Assembly: GCA_020746105.1 (NCBI GenBank)
Contig: CM036618.1
Coordinates: forward strand, 112,165,308-112,229,307
Direction: 5' to 3'
Origin: Trogon surrucura
Lineage: Eukaryota > Chordata > Aves > Trogoniformes > Trogonidae
Length of the DNA: 64,000 bases
Numbering within the stretch: position 1 is the stretch's first letter; each line of letters begins with the position of its first letter. Shown here piece after piece: positions 46,091 to 58,981 of the stretch. Both the position numbers and the translations under genes were made by a program. The notes beneath the pieces were generated by a model that made no database searches, was not told the DNA's origin, and saw only the letters and a list, made by a program, of their open reading frames with translations.

Positions 46091-48196
46091 GTTACACAGG
46101 AACAGACCCTCTGCATGTAAATGGTACATAGAAACTTGAAAAAGTAGAACATATTGAGTCTTTCAGAGCATTTTATAACTGCTTTTTATCCATATTGAAG
46201 TCAAAACTTAAAAAAAATCACTTACTAGATAATACCCTGTATGATTTTTCTCCTTTGCCTAAAAAATATTACTAGTTTACTTTAAAGTATATAAATATCA
46301 AATTTCATGAAGACTGGGAAAAGGATGTATCAGTTTCAAAGCCTGTGAAATGTGAACAGCTTCATATATTTATTTTCCTTCTGAATCCTTTCTAGGTCTG
46401 ACCAGCTCAACCTGGACAATGTGTAAAGGACAATAACATTTTGACCAGTTGTGAAAGATCAGGAGACCAATGGCAAGGACTACACACAATTGCTTGAAAT
46501 ATTTTCATTGGAAATGAGTCACAGGGTCAAAACAATAGTGCCCTGAACCCATTTCTAATACAGACTAGGACATGCTCAACTGTTTAAACCTGTCTTATCA
46601 GGAGATTCATTGCCACTACAGGGTCATTATCTACTCTAGCAAAAGCATAAAGCACATGTTGTTTGCCTGCAAATATTCCTACAGTACTTTGCAGTGAGAA
46701 CAACTCTGCTTTTACCTTTTTACAAGCTGAGCCGCTTGCCTATAAGCAATAATTCATGTGTGTGTTCTTTTTATTCGGCTTATACATAAACAATCCTCCT
46801 CTGGTCTGACTTGCAAAGCTACGTTTCGAGGCTTTGCAATCATATTCTAAAATAAGTTTATTTTCCTGTGTAAATTTTTATCTATGAAAGCTTTATTAAA
46901 TAACTAAAATATGAAGACAGAGTAAAGACCTATTTATTTATGCTTTTCCTCATGTAAAAAGAAGTGGTTTAAAGTGCTTTATGCAGTTTTTACCATATTG
47001 GATGTCATTAAAATTTAAAGTACTCTTGATTTACAATTTCATATACAATTTCTTATATAAAACCTTTCTCTTTTTTTCCTCCCCAGACAAACGCATATAA
47101 CTCTCCTACCAGACTTCACACTATATGAAAAATAAAGTCTTTCAGTACACTGAAACCTCCCAGTGCCAGCGGCCACAGGTGCATTTGGTGAGACTGCATT
47201 GCACCGTACTGCAACCTGAAAGGGGCCACCAAGGACAGAAGCTTGAGTATAAGAAAAGCTGACAATATCTGTGACAGCATTTTGCAACCTGGTTGTTCTC
47301 ACAAACTGACTGTGTTCACGAATACCGTAAGAAACACAGAGAATATATAAACAAATACGTATGTGTCAGATCAATAATCTTGTGCAAGCTTTAACTTCAT
47401 CCAAACAGTCTTAATTCATACACCTGAGAATTTTATTTTGCCTCTCGTTTGAACAGTTGGTATGATGTACTTGTTGAGCAAAGACTTCATTAAAAGATAT
47501 AACACCGGGGGGAAAAAAAAAGAAAGCTTTTACATCAGGAAGCATTAAGATTGGTAGTGAAGCATACAAAAGGTAGGAAATACTTTAGCAGAATGTTTCA
47601 ATTCAATTTTAAATCCCCTCTCCTTTGCTTCTATCCATTATATATGCACAGTACACATGGACATTCAGTTTTAATTACATGCTCACCTGCTATTTCCTCC
47701 ACAGGACTCAAATCAACTCATGAGACAGAGTATGCTCACTTAATGAGCAGATCCTCACCTTTAGGTTTTATCTCCCTTATTAAATATGTAATCCTATGCC
47801 TTCTTCACTTTACATGATTAAAATCCTGTTACCGAATTATTGATTTCCTCAAGGACTTTCTACTACATAAGTCCCTGTGACTGGTTCATAAATACACATT
47901 TATTTTGCAACACCTGCATCAAGACTGCACGCTAATATAGAGACAGCAAAGCCCAAAGACACTACATTAGTTTGGAAAATGGAACTAACCCAATATTCAT
48001 AAGGCCTAGATTTGGGGGAAAAAAAAGAAGTGTAAAATGCAGTTTTTATATTTTATTTGCAGGGATAAAACTAACTTTATTTTCTGACATGAATTCTTAT
48101 CACATCTGCAATTCAGGACTGTGTGTCCAGCTCACCTCACATAAAACGATCCAGCTTTGGCATGGTAAAATTGAGTTGCCTCAAGACAGGACTACA
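46091..48196. other. Non-coding stretch, no gene recognised
   Basis: AT-rich sequence with no recognisable exon, RNA gene or mobile element. Simple sequence is limited to short A-runs near 47512-47521 and 48019-48027. Confidence 0.55.
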
Positions 48197-48625
48197 CAAT
48201 CACAGGATAATTCAGGTTGGAAGGTCTTTCCTGACCTATCCCCCAGCTCAGAGCAAGGTCAGCTCTGTCATAAGTCCAGGTTGCTTAGGACTTTATCCAG
48301 TTGTGGCTTGAAAATCACCATGGATAAAAACGGAACCTCTGGGCAACCCTGATTGTCTTCAGGGCGAAAACTTTTTTCCTCAGATCTGGTTTGAACCTCT
48401 CCTGTTTCAGTGTATGCACATTGTGTCTTACCACCCGCCAATGCTACAAAAAGCCTAACTCCACCTCTTCAGGTCCCTCCCCACATGAACCAGGGGCTGC
48501 TGCTGAGGCCCCAGGACACCCCTTCCCCAGCCTGAAGATGCCCAGAGCTTTGGTCCCAGAGCTTCTCCTCCTAGGGCCTGGCCATCTTAGTGGCTTTCCC
48601 TGCACTCTCTCCAGTCCAAGTCACG
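48197..48625 (-). mobile_element. Old CR1 3' region
   Basis: About 430 bp of a decayed CR1 on the minus strand: an AATCACAGGATAATTCAGGTTGGAAGG-type 3' end at the left, then CTGGTTTGAACCTCTCCTG and CACATGAACCAGGGGC..CTGAGGCCCCAGGACACC further into the element. The octamer tail is almost gone and the reading frame is broken, so it is an older copy than those with clean tails. Confidence 0.7.
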
Positions 48626-50112
48626 GAAAAAAAAAAAATACTCGTTTCCTGTATTGGGGAGTGATCTCACACAAAAAAAGCTGAAATCGTATCATGTTAA
48701 CGTCCCTGTGTGAAAGTGTGCTGTATTTGCTACATGGATCCTACAACAATTCTTGGAAATAATATACTGCTTTGATTCAACTCTGTAAAAAGATCATTCT
48801 CTCCACTGAATAATATAGAAGTAAGGAGGAAAAGGGAGTGACATAAATTCTATTAAGACTGTTGCACATTATTATAATATGCTTTTAGCAGCTTTTTTAC
48901 ATTTAATTTCTTCAATTTTCATGAAGCTGAATATCCATTATATTGATTTCCATACAGTTTATGAACAGCTTGGGACCTTAACAATCTCTTCACAGAATTC
49001 TGCTTCTTCTCTGACAGTATTAACAGTTAAAATATTGATTTCTGCAATTCAGACTTCTGCTAGAATTACATAGAAAAGATGACCGGTAATGAGAGGTAAA
49101 ATGCTTTAACTGCTGTGTCTACAATCTCTGTCCCTCTAAACAGGGAGACTGAGACTAAAAGTCTTTATGAAGCTCTCAGAGCTGAGCTGGCTAGCATTGA
49201 CATTAAAGAAAAGCAGCTTTGTGGAGAACAGCAGCATCCTGTAATCATATTAGGAGTGAAAAAAACAGGACAACCATGAGGAAGGAAGTCTGTTTTCCAA
49301 GGTGGACAGCGATATTGGCCTAAAGCCTAAGGGTAAGGATGGCATTGTAATTTACATGTTTTATTTGGAAGCTACATTGGGCTACTTTTTAATCGAGTAG
49401 TAAATTCTTTTACCTGACAAGGATGAAATTGGTTCTGTACTGCGGCAACAGTGTCTGGCCAGTGAAGAGAAAAATGCATAAAAAGCAGATTTTTTTTTGG
49501 TGAGGGCAGACTCAGTCTTACCCATGTATTATAATACCCTGCATGCAGGAGAGGAAAGGCAGGAAAGAAAGCAGAAAGTTTGAGGAGATGAACTTTGCCT
49601 TAAGATTTTTCCCTGGAAAATGGGCAAAAGCAAGGTCAAAATGTCAACTTGCAGAACTGAGATCTCCCATAGGAGAGCCGAATCAGAAAGATAACTCCGT
49701 TTCATATGATGTCTCTCTAATTCAGATTAAGTTGCTGTTATGCTTCAGCAACAAAAGATTCAGTTTTGAGTCAGCTTGACACTGTGTCCAGGATGTCTTA
49801 AGAATCTGGGCAACTTGCACCGGCTTTCCTTGATGGGTATCCACTCAGATGCATCCTTCCTGGTGACCTTGCTTACATGCAGCGATTTGTCAGGGGAATA
49901 TCCTTCCAGCACAAGACACTGACTTAAGATACTGCCTAAAGAAAAGAAGTAGGTGGAAGCAGAGAAACTGGTATATCCAGCTTGATTTGATTTGATATGC
50001 TGTGAAGTGCTCTGAGTTAAGGGAAGTAAAAAATGTTTTGATTTTGATTAAACATATACATAATTCTTTTGGTAGGAGGAATCTAAAGAAATTATATTTC
50101 TTGAAAAAGAAC
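48626..50112. other. Non-coding stretch with one exon-like segment
   Basis: Mostly featureless AT-rich sequence. At 49144-49279 a 44-codon open frame follows a pyrimidine-rich tract ending CTAAACAG and ends in TGA. It resembles a short terminal exon but has no recognisable protein match. Confidence 0.45.
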
Positions 50113-50147
50113 GAATCATAGAATCATAGAATGTTAGGGGTTGGAAT
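50113..50147 (-). mobile_element. Ultra-short CR1 3' tip (~35 bp)
   Basis: GAATCATAGAATCATAGAATGTTAGGGGTTGGAA is the complement of a CR1 3' terminus: octamer tail plus the first conserved bases. Ordinary sequence resumes straight after. It appears to be an extremely 5'-truncated insertion or the remainder of a larger deletion. Confidence 0.8.
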
Positions 50148-51682
50148 CTGATTGTAATTATTGTGTATTAGTATCAGTAAGTCTACACCAGCTTACTACT
50201 GTTATGACACAAGAGGACTTGAATAGAGAGTATAGAAAGACACCTGCATATCTATTTTCAATTTTTCTGTCTACTTTTAACTCTTTTGCCATTCTACAGC
50301 TCAAAAAAGAACAAATGTATTCACCAAAGGACAAGATTTTTTTGTTTTTTTTTTTTAATTACCAATTCATTTCTTTTTGCACCAGTCACTGAAGCAATAA
50401 GCCTTCCACCATTAATTCCCATGTTCTCAAGTAATAGCTGCCCAGCTCCTGTAGCACAGGGACTTTTCTGACTGAGCTGTTCTGACCACCAGCATTGCAT
50501 GCCCTTGATTCATGATAGTGATATCCTGGTGCTGACAGGAAATAAGAATGTGCAAGAATATTGACAGCTGAAAATACCACATTGTGGAGACTTGTGAGGT
50601 TGAAACCTTATAAATTTTCCGATAGAAACTTCAAAGAAAATTTCAAAATTCAGATATATTAGTTTCATTCACAATGCTTTTGAGGGGCTGGTGGAAACTA
50701 AACTGCTTACCTAACTAGATTTGTATACGTCTTTTCTACTCCATGTGTTTGAACATAGATCCAAGTCAAGAAATATCTGTGTTCTCTGATGGCTTTTAAT
50801 CTCAGTTTTCAAAGAGCCATTGAAAAGATGTTTTAATTTTTTTTCAGCCTATAGCATTTATAAGAGTCAGGGACTAAACTACAATTGAATTTTTGTTACA
50901 CTGATCAGTTAAACTGTCAGTGAATTAAAGAACTTGAGGAAAAAGGAAAAAAAAAAAAAAGCAGCAACAGTGTGAGACAAAATCCATCCTGTTTTAATAG
51001 GGAGACCAAAATGAACCCGCAGTATCAACATCACAGTGAAATAGCACTAAGATTTCCTTATCTACAGTAGTCCATTCAGTAACATACAAGCTTACAAAAC
51101 TGACTGAGATTGGTTGGTTCTTTGAACAGTAAGCAAGTTTAAAGAGGAACAAGTTTCGCAATACAACAGATGAAAAAATGCAGTGTTCTGAAATTACGTT
51201 TTGGGTTTTTAAGTAGAATAGAAATAGGCAGAACACAGAAAATGTTCTTTACCCATAAAAAACTGGTATTGCAACAATACTGTCACAGTGATACCACATG
51301 GATGAGATCCTCAGGTGATTTCTCCTGTTGAAAACAACCACCATGTTCTGTGAGCAGAAAGAACTAAGCAGGGCTGCTGAGGCACCCTGGTTTTTCTGGC
51401 AGCTATAAGAGACCTGAGCCTACTCCCCACATGGAACTTTTAGAGCAAAACCAGGCTCTACATCTATAAAGTGAAGGGAAAACTTAATCTGCTGAATCTC
51501 TACAATTTCACTTCTAATGAACAGAAAATTTGGCTCATCGGTGCAGATGACTTTTGCTTGTGCACTCTGTCTACTGAACAGCTTTTCTCACTCCCAGTCC
51601 CTGATTAAAACGCCTTGATCCTTTCTAACACATTCCTTGAACCCAAAACTTCATAACAGTGCCATGATTTAAGACTTCCTGA
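50148..51682. other. Non-coding stretch, no gene recognised
   Basis: AT-rich sequence with poly-T near 50349-50357 and poly-A near 50948-50960. No exon, RNA gene or transposon end recognised. Confidence 0.55.
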
Positions 51683-51812
51683 AGGCCAGGCTGGTTGGGC
51701 CTCTGGGCAACCTGGTCTGGTGGGGGATGTCCCTGCCCATGGTGGGGGGGTTGGAACTAGATGATCTCTAAGGTCCCTACCAACCCTGACAATTCTATGA
51801 TTCTATGATCCT
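51683..51812 (+). mobile_element. CR1 3' end
   Basis: About 130 bp of CR1 3' UTR on the + strand: CTGGGCAACCTGGTCTGGTG, GATGTCCCTGCCCATGGTGG, GGAACTAGATGATCTCTAAGG, and the tail AATTCTATGATTCTATGATC. It shows high similarity to the standard CR1 3' end, so it is a fairly young, strongly truncated copy. Confidence 0.93.
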
Positions 51813-54800
51813 TTCATAGCAGCACACATTACCCACAAGAATGATACTTGAAATACCTTTTAAAATTCATTTTCATTTTAAACATACTTTAGAAAGCCTA
51901 TTAAAAAGAAGTGTTGAGGGCCAACAGACTTCTGGCCTGAGGAAAAAAATGTGTGTAGAGAGAGCCTTGATGTATTTCATTCTGTTTGGCTCAAAGGCAA
52001 ATTCAGAGATGATAGGTTTTACACACAGTTATCACTCTGAGAGAGTCTGCCGATTACAAAAGAACCAAAACTTGAAATATCAGTTAGACAATTTCAAAAG
52101 AGAAATTACACAGGCCGGCAATGAAGGCGGTTAACCACTGGAAGAAAATACTGAAGGAAAAGAGTATCCTCCACCTCTAAACTCTTTTAATAGGGACAAG
52201 ATGTCTTGTCTGAAGCCTAGACACCACATAAACAGGGGAAACTGTTCAATACAGGAATAATTGGACGAAAATCTATGCTACGCTACAAGAAGGAGACAAG
52301 GCAGTCTGATTTCATAGATTATATGCTTAGTTCCCATTTCTCTTTGTTAAAGAAGATGGGGTTAACATCGCTGATGTAAGTGACTGCTTTCATGCCTGCT
52401 GCATTCAGCTAACGCGGAGTACTTTTAAAGCTACAATTTTCTGGAACATTTTAGACTGATACTTGGAAGAAAAGTAAATAAGAAAAGGACTAGACTCTCA
52501 AAGCAAGTGAAAAAGGCAGGGTGGAGCCCAGTGGTTAGAAAAGACCTAAGAGGGAAATCTTCATCAGTTTCAGTTTACTTATCAATGTATTGAGACTCTC
52601 AGCAAGACAGAAAATCCAAGCAGTGTATTTTAATGTTTACCTTGTGACAAAGGTCAATAGATCAATCCATTCTTTATAATGACCTAGCATTAAATAGTTA
52701 AGCAGCTACACAAACTGCAAAATTATCACAGCCTAAGGACAAATGGGAAAAAATGACCACATTTGATTGTATTAATTAACCAATCTCCATTACGTCTGTT
52801 TCTCCTGATTTGATTTCTGTACATTCTACCCTTTCTGACTAAATTGCCTGCTCAGTTTTCAAAATGCCATGGTGGTCTCAGACCAAATGAGCAGCTGCCT
52901 GAAGTGGAGGCCACCACCCAGTTTGGCACAGACTAAACTAGGCAAGACCTTCTCAAAAGAGACCCAGTGCTAGGAGAGCTGAAGTGATGCAGGTTAGACT
53001 GGGTATTACCAGCAATGCTGCTTACAAAGGCTTATTCAGTGTCTGTCACTGGGCACAGTGCTGGTGTCCAGCTAAACATTTTAAAGAGTCTGTTTTATGA
53101 TGGTTCATTCCTAAACTCTTTTAAAGGGATAAAGCTTTGACAGTCCTCATGCTACAAATTTTGAGATGCTGCTAATTAACAAATAGCGAAAATATGCACA
53201 ATTAAAACCCATGTCAGAGAGAAAATGAGAAATGTTTTGACAACATTCACATTTACATCAGCGAGCACAGCTTAGACCTACCACTAAGAGTTGAGGCTGA
53301 ATCCTTTTTTGAGTCTCTCATTATTTTTCTGACATAGATTTATGACAAAGAGAGAAGATAACAGCCAAGGACAATGGAAACCTCTCTAGTATTTTTGGCA
53401 TCTCTGTGCTCTGGTAGAGGCATATGAGAGTACAGTCAGCACCCCACAAAAATGACAGCAGTGGTCACACTCCTCTCAGTGCAGTGAGCTGTTTGTAACT
53501 CGACTGTCACTGAACATCTTCCTGCTAATATATAGTTCCAGAATACAAAGAAAGCTTAAAAAAATATCAAGTGCAGTTCAAATTAGGACAGCTTTCTCAC
53601 CCTGTTATTTTGGAATTCAATTATTCCACCTGTGGCTCTGCTGTAAGTTACTTCATCCCCCACATTGTTCCACTGATTGCAGCTGTGATAGGAACAAGAG
53701 TTTTAATGACACAAAGACTTAGTAGAGAGAAGGATGGCAGATTTGGGACAAATGAAAATGATACTTGTGTGCTACATTCACCAGTCCTTATGAAGCAGCA
53801 AAATACTGCTGTCTCAGAGATTTCAATAGTGTCAGAAAACAGCTTATTTCTTAATTTAAATGTTTTTAGTAAAGTCTAGGGAAACCCCTTCAAGAGTCAT
53901 ACTCACACTATGGTTCTGTAGCCATTTTTCATAAAGGGCTACATTTGGGGCCTGACTCAATCATCTGTGATATTTAAAGAAAAGCCTTTTGGGTAAAGCC
54001 AAGAGCTTTTTCACAATGCCTATTTGCTAAGTGAACAAAAGAAAAGTCAAGTTAAAATCAATGATGTTTCCTACTCTCCCGAAAGATAACATGCAGGCAA
54101 TAAAGTACTGTGTAAAATGGTACTGTCAACTGAACATGGGGCTCTAATGGCTTTCAGCCTTTGTCATATATATCACACATCTTTGGAGTCAACAAAGCAG
54201 AACCAAGGTCCTGAAATAGTGTTAAAAATCCCCCTGTCCTCTGCAGATACCATCCTTGTAGACAAAGACAAGAAGTAAATTTGGAATTGACATTAAGCCA
54301 ATTCTACTCAAAGCCGCCCCTAATCCACAACCCATCATTGTATATTGGAGATTGCTGGTGGCAACTAGGAAGTAAGAGAGGGGTTTTTTTATCAGAAATA
54401 TTAAGACAAAAAAGTAGAGGCAAAAAGCGAGTGACATTAAGTCATAAGTGTATGACATGGGCATATACATGTCAAACAACTACTACACATAGGTCTGTAA
54501 TTCCTAGAGACAAGCTGGTGAGAACCAGTGCAGTGTTACAGAAGTCAGTGCAGCAGTGTCCATTTGCATAAACTGAAGATGTATCACCTAGAAGGTAAAA
54601 AAGCAGAGGTTGCGGCATGTACAGAAGTATGATCTTCTCCCATATATAAGAAAACAAGCCTATTTTGCCCTTCTTTTTATTGGACAGAGTCAAAAAGTAA
54701 GCTTAAAGGAAAAGTTTCTTGATGTATAAGATCTTACCACTAGTACTTGCCAGGCACAAACGCATGTAAAGAGTCCTTCAACTGACAACCCAAAATACAG

Positions 54801-54931
54801 AGCCATTTTCTTAGACTACAAAGTTTTCAGCTAGTAGATGCCTTTTTTTCGGGTCCTTTTTCTATGGAACATATACATACCAGAGATTACATTTCTGCTT
54901 CTGTTTGCTACAGCAATATTTTTATCACCTG
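51813..54931. other. Non-coding stretch, no gene recognised
   Basis: No gene, RNA or repeat end recognised. Open frames at 51841-52134 and 53571-53879 (+, about 100 codons each) have no motif and no supporting splice or start context. Confidence 0.55.
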
Positions 54932-55194
54932 AAAACAAGAGGCAATGGGCACAACCTGATACATAGGAGGGTCTGTCCGATTGTAAGTAAACACTTTCTT
55001 TCATTGTCAGAGTGACTGAGCATGGGCACAGACTGCCCAGAAAGGATGTGGAATCTCCCTCTTTTGAGATACTCAAAAGCCATCTGGACCTAGTACCAGG
55101 CAACCAGATCTAGATGGCCCTGCTTGACCAGAGGGCTTAGACAACACGACCTCTAGAAGTCCTTTCCAACCTCAAATTTTGCATGATTCTGTGA
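54932..55194 (+). mobile_element. CR1 3' end, decayed
   Basis: About 260 bp of a CR1 on the + strand: AACAAGAGGCAATGGGCACAAC (C-terminal coding region), then AGAGTGACTGAGCATGGGCAC, GAATCTCCCTCTTTTGAGAT and CCTTTCCAACCTC, ending in a degenerate ATGATTCTGTGAC tail. It has more substitutions than the copy at 20374-20588 of the same type, so it is older. Confidence 0.85.
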
Positions 55195-57775
55195 CAACAG
55201 GAAAAGGAGGTCATGTCTAGATGGAGAACTGGTGATTGTCATAATTAACAGATGAATTGAGCAGGAGTAGAAGGCAGAGTAGCCCAACACTGATGTGGTA
55301 GCTACTTCCAAGTCCTGGTTGGACTTAGTAAAGCCATATTCCACCTGGCTGCTCACCAGTTCCTATCCTTGCTGGGTAAATAGTAACTCCTATGGCTCTG
55401 GAGAAATGTCATTGATGCTCTCCTGAACAGAATAGTCAAGCAAGAGGCACTGCCTGTTGCAGAAAGACAAGTTTGCAGCATGAAAATGCATCCATTCCAT
55501 TCTGTGGCTCAACAATCTGACTGATGCTTTCTTCAGTTATCCCTGCGTTCCCTCCTGCCTGCAGCTAAATGTGCTGCATCAGGTGCTCGGAGGGCTGCTT
55601 CAAGCACAGCTGAATTTATCCTGCTCCCTGCATGCACTTGAGAAAGAAATGGTAGGGCTTGAGAACTAACAGGATGCATAAACCCTGAGTAATTCTCTTC
55701 ACTTGCTGAGATTAGTGATGCAGGAGAAAAAGCCAGAGCAAAATCCATCAGAAATGGACTGCGAAATAACCATAACATTCCAGATAAAGCAGAATTCCAA
55801 GTCTTGTACTCACCCATTTCGAGTCACACTGCAGATCTCTGTGCAGGATGTATTCTGTTTTTTTGGCTTGTTTTTTGTTTGTTTTTTTTTTAATCTGAGC
55901 TGTCAAGTCAGGCTTTCATTGGTGAATGAAGTATTTTACACGAAGATGGTACCAGGCCATGAACAGCCAGCACCTGTTTGCGTCTTGAAAATGAGCAGTC
56001 TGGTGAAAATTTCACATAAACAGGCACTTAAAAATATAAAAGATTTTACAGAATGAAAGACCAAAAATGTGCCACATAAAGAAGTATTACAGAAGCACAG
56101 TTATTCTGATGGAAAATCTTGAGATGGAACTGTCACTTCGTAGGTCTTACCAGAAAAACCCCAATCAATAAAAATGCCTGACGGAATTGTTCAGCAAGTA
56201 GATTTGTGTGGCTACCTTTCTTTTTGCACAACCACATTTCAAATCATTACATAAATATCTAAAAATATCACAATAAAGGTCACATCACTCATTTTCAAAC
56301 ATATAGTGAGCATTGAAAGAAAACTGTCTTCTTTTTCAAAGAGAAATAAACTCTATGCATGTGCCCGAGATTACTTACAGAAGTTTTTATAGACAGTAGG
56401 GTCAATTCCAGCGTATTTGTCACATGTAATTATGGCTTCTCCCTGAAATGGTACCAAAGAAAAACTGATTATTATTTCAACATCAACCACCTTGACAATT
56501 ACAAATATTTGTTACATAGTGGATGTATCATGTCATATTTATACATAGCTTCATGGTATTGGAAACATAAGCTGTTAGTGCTCTCTCTAGGTTTTTTGTT
56601 TACTTCTCCTGTATGAAAATTTTTACTAATTAAAAAAGAGAAGACTCCCAGATGTAACATACATTCAACTCAAGTTAAGTCTGGGAATGTGGCTGCTAGC
56701 TCCTCAACTGTGAAACCACTGCAGTAATATTTCAATGACTTCAATTAAAAATTAAGTTCTTGGAAAATCAGGAAATACTATTATGTCTTACTGCACCAAG
56801 GTATGGCAATGTCAAAAATTAAGTCACTCAAAGAACCTTATCTCTGTCCAGGATAATCCGAAATTGCAAACAAAATGTACATTGCTCTAAAAAATACTGC
56901 ATTCAGATTACAGGTCAAAAGCAAGGATAAATTTTTTAAGTGATTCAAAAATGCACTCCCATCAGGTTACAACATATTCTCCTAGCTTTTTTTAGTGTTT
57001 GGCTTAAGAGTAATGAAGGATCCCCATAATTTATTTACCTTATTATAAGGGTACTGTATCAGAGACAAGTGCCAATTGTATTTCATGTTTGCCTGTACTA
57101 AAACGTGCACATTACCTGACTTATCCTTTTAACCCAATCTGTGAAAACTTCATTTTCCAACTTCTGAAATTTCTGACAGTTGAACTGTGCTTTGCTCAAA
57201 TTCACATTATTTATGAAGCAACGCAGTGTACAAACATCCATATGAATGTGAGATCAGATTGCCCTTCTCAGCCATGTTCCTTTTTAGCAACTCTGCACAC
57301 ACAGCTTACTCAAATCTAGTGTCAAGCTGAATTTTAAGCATATTTCTTCTTTTGGGAAGGTAAAAAAAAAGCAAAATTTTTTAACAATTTTACTTTGTTG
57401 TACTGTTCATACATGGCCTGTAACTCAAACTATTCTAGAACTGCTGTACTTTGTTTTTTTTACTGCAGCTCCCTCCTTATGAATCTCCTAGACTGGTACA
57501 GACAGACAAAACCAGATCGTTTGTAATTAATTCTGATCTTCCAGACTATTTGAATACTCTTTAGAACTGTGAAATACAGTGTACAATTAAAGATTTGCTA
57601 TGGCAAAGCCAAGCCTCTGTTTGTCAACTACAAAAAAGTTAATACACTCCAACCAGCTAGAACTAAGTCATATAATACAGCATGCTTTTAATATACTAGT
57701 GTAACAATGTTTTTTTTGGATGTACCCAGAAAGTGAAAACAAAATAAGAGGGCATTTATGTATTTAACTGTGAAT
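55195..57775. other. Non-coding stretch, no gene recognised
   Basis: AT-rich sequence with a T-rich patch near 55857-55892. No exon, RNA gene or mobile element end recognised. Confidence 0.55.
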
Positions 57776-57780
57776 ACTAC

Positions 57781-58976
57781 TGGTTTGGTTTGGCCTGGCC
57801 GGATTTCGGCGGCGGGGGGGGGGGGGGAGCTGCAGGGTGGCTTCTGTAAGAAGCTGCGAGAAGCTCCCCAAGATTGATAGAGCCAATGCCAGCCGGCTAC
57901 AAAGAGGGACCCGCCGCTGGCCAAGGCTGAGCCTATCAGTAAAGTGATAGGAGAGGAACGCCTCTGTGAAAAACATATTTAAGAACGGGAAAAAGAACTG
58001 CGCCATAACAACTGGCACAGAGATGGAGGAGTGAGAATCTGTGCAGACACCAAGGTCAGTGAAGAAGGAGGAGGGGGGGGAGGATGAGCTCCAGGCACCG
58101 GAGCAGAGAGAGTCCCCCGGGTCCGTGGTGAAGACCATGGTGAAGCGGGTTGTCCCCCTGCAGCCCACGGGCGAGGTGCAGATGTCCACCGTGAGGATCA
58201 CCGTGTAGATGTCCACCGAGGACTCCACGCCGTGTGGGTGGATGCCTGAAAGGGGACTGTAGCCCGTGGGAAGCCCGCATCAGAGCAAGTCGCTGCCAGA
58301 ACCTGCAGCCCATGGAAGAAAGGAATGCCCACGCTGGAGCAAGTTGGCCGGTGGGACTTTTGGGACGCTGCGGGTGGCTCATGCTGGAGCAGTTTCCCCC
58401 GAAGGACTGCACCTCAGACTCACAAGGGGTGGGCTGCCCCTCGTGAGGTGTCTCACGTTGGGCAGTTTGTGATGAATTGCCCTTCGTGGGACGACTCACG
58501 CGGAGAAGAGAGCATGAAGCTTGTCTCCTGTGAGAGGGACCCCACAGTGGCCCTGGGGAAGAGTGAAGAGTCCTCCCCCGGAGTGAAGAAGCGGTGGAAC
58601 CAGCGTCGGATGAACTGACCGCAGCCCCCATTCCCTGTCCCCCTGCGCCGCTCGGGGGGAGGAGGTGGAGAAACCGGGATTGATTTTAAGCCCAGGAAGA
58701 AGGGAGGGATGGGGGGAAGGTGTTCTGTTTGTTAAGATCTGTTTGCTCCTTCTCACTTCTCACTACTCCTCTCTGATTAGTTCTCTTAATAAATGTACCT
58801 AATTTCCCCAAAACTGAGTCTGTTTTGCCCGGGACGGTAGATGAGAGTGATCTCCCTGTCCTTATCTCAAACCCTGAGCCCTTGGAGATATCTTCTCCCC
58901 CTTGTCTAGCCATGAAGGGGGAGTGAGAGAGCGGCTGTGTGGGTACCTGGCGGCTGGCCAGGGTCAACCCACGACA
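57781..58976 (+). repeat. GC-rich solo LTR (1,196 bp) with ACTAC duplication
   Basis: A complete LTR, TGGTTTGGTTTGGCCTGG..GTCAACCCACGACA, flanked by a perfect 5-bp TSD, ACTAC (57776-57780 and 58977-58981). It is much richer in G+C and CpG than its surroundings and holds a G14 run at 57814-57827. U3 shows degenerate direct repeats of a CCCGTGGGAAGCCCGCATCAG / GGAGCAAG type between about 58250 and 58460. The polyadenylation signal AATAAA is at 58788-58793. The last ~52 bp align with the LTR remnant ending at 30522. Open frames here, including a 191-codon antisense one (58056-58631), have no retroviral motif and probably reflect GC content. No internal sequence remains. Confidence 0.9.
58788..58793 (+). 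terminator. Polyadenylation signal of the GC-rich solo LTR
   Basis: AATAAA in TTCTCTTAATAAATGTACC, followed by GTCTGTTTTGCCCGG. The position, 183 bp from the LTR end, gives a long U5. Confidence 0.75.
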
Positions 58977-58981
58977 ACTAC

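Noticed and set aside
58056-58631. 191-codon antisense protein in the GC-rich LTR
   Set aside because: It lies wholly inside a solo LTR with defined ends and target-site duplications, has no domain, and long open frames are expected in GC-rich DNA.
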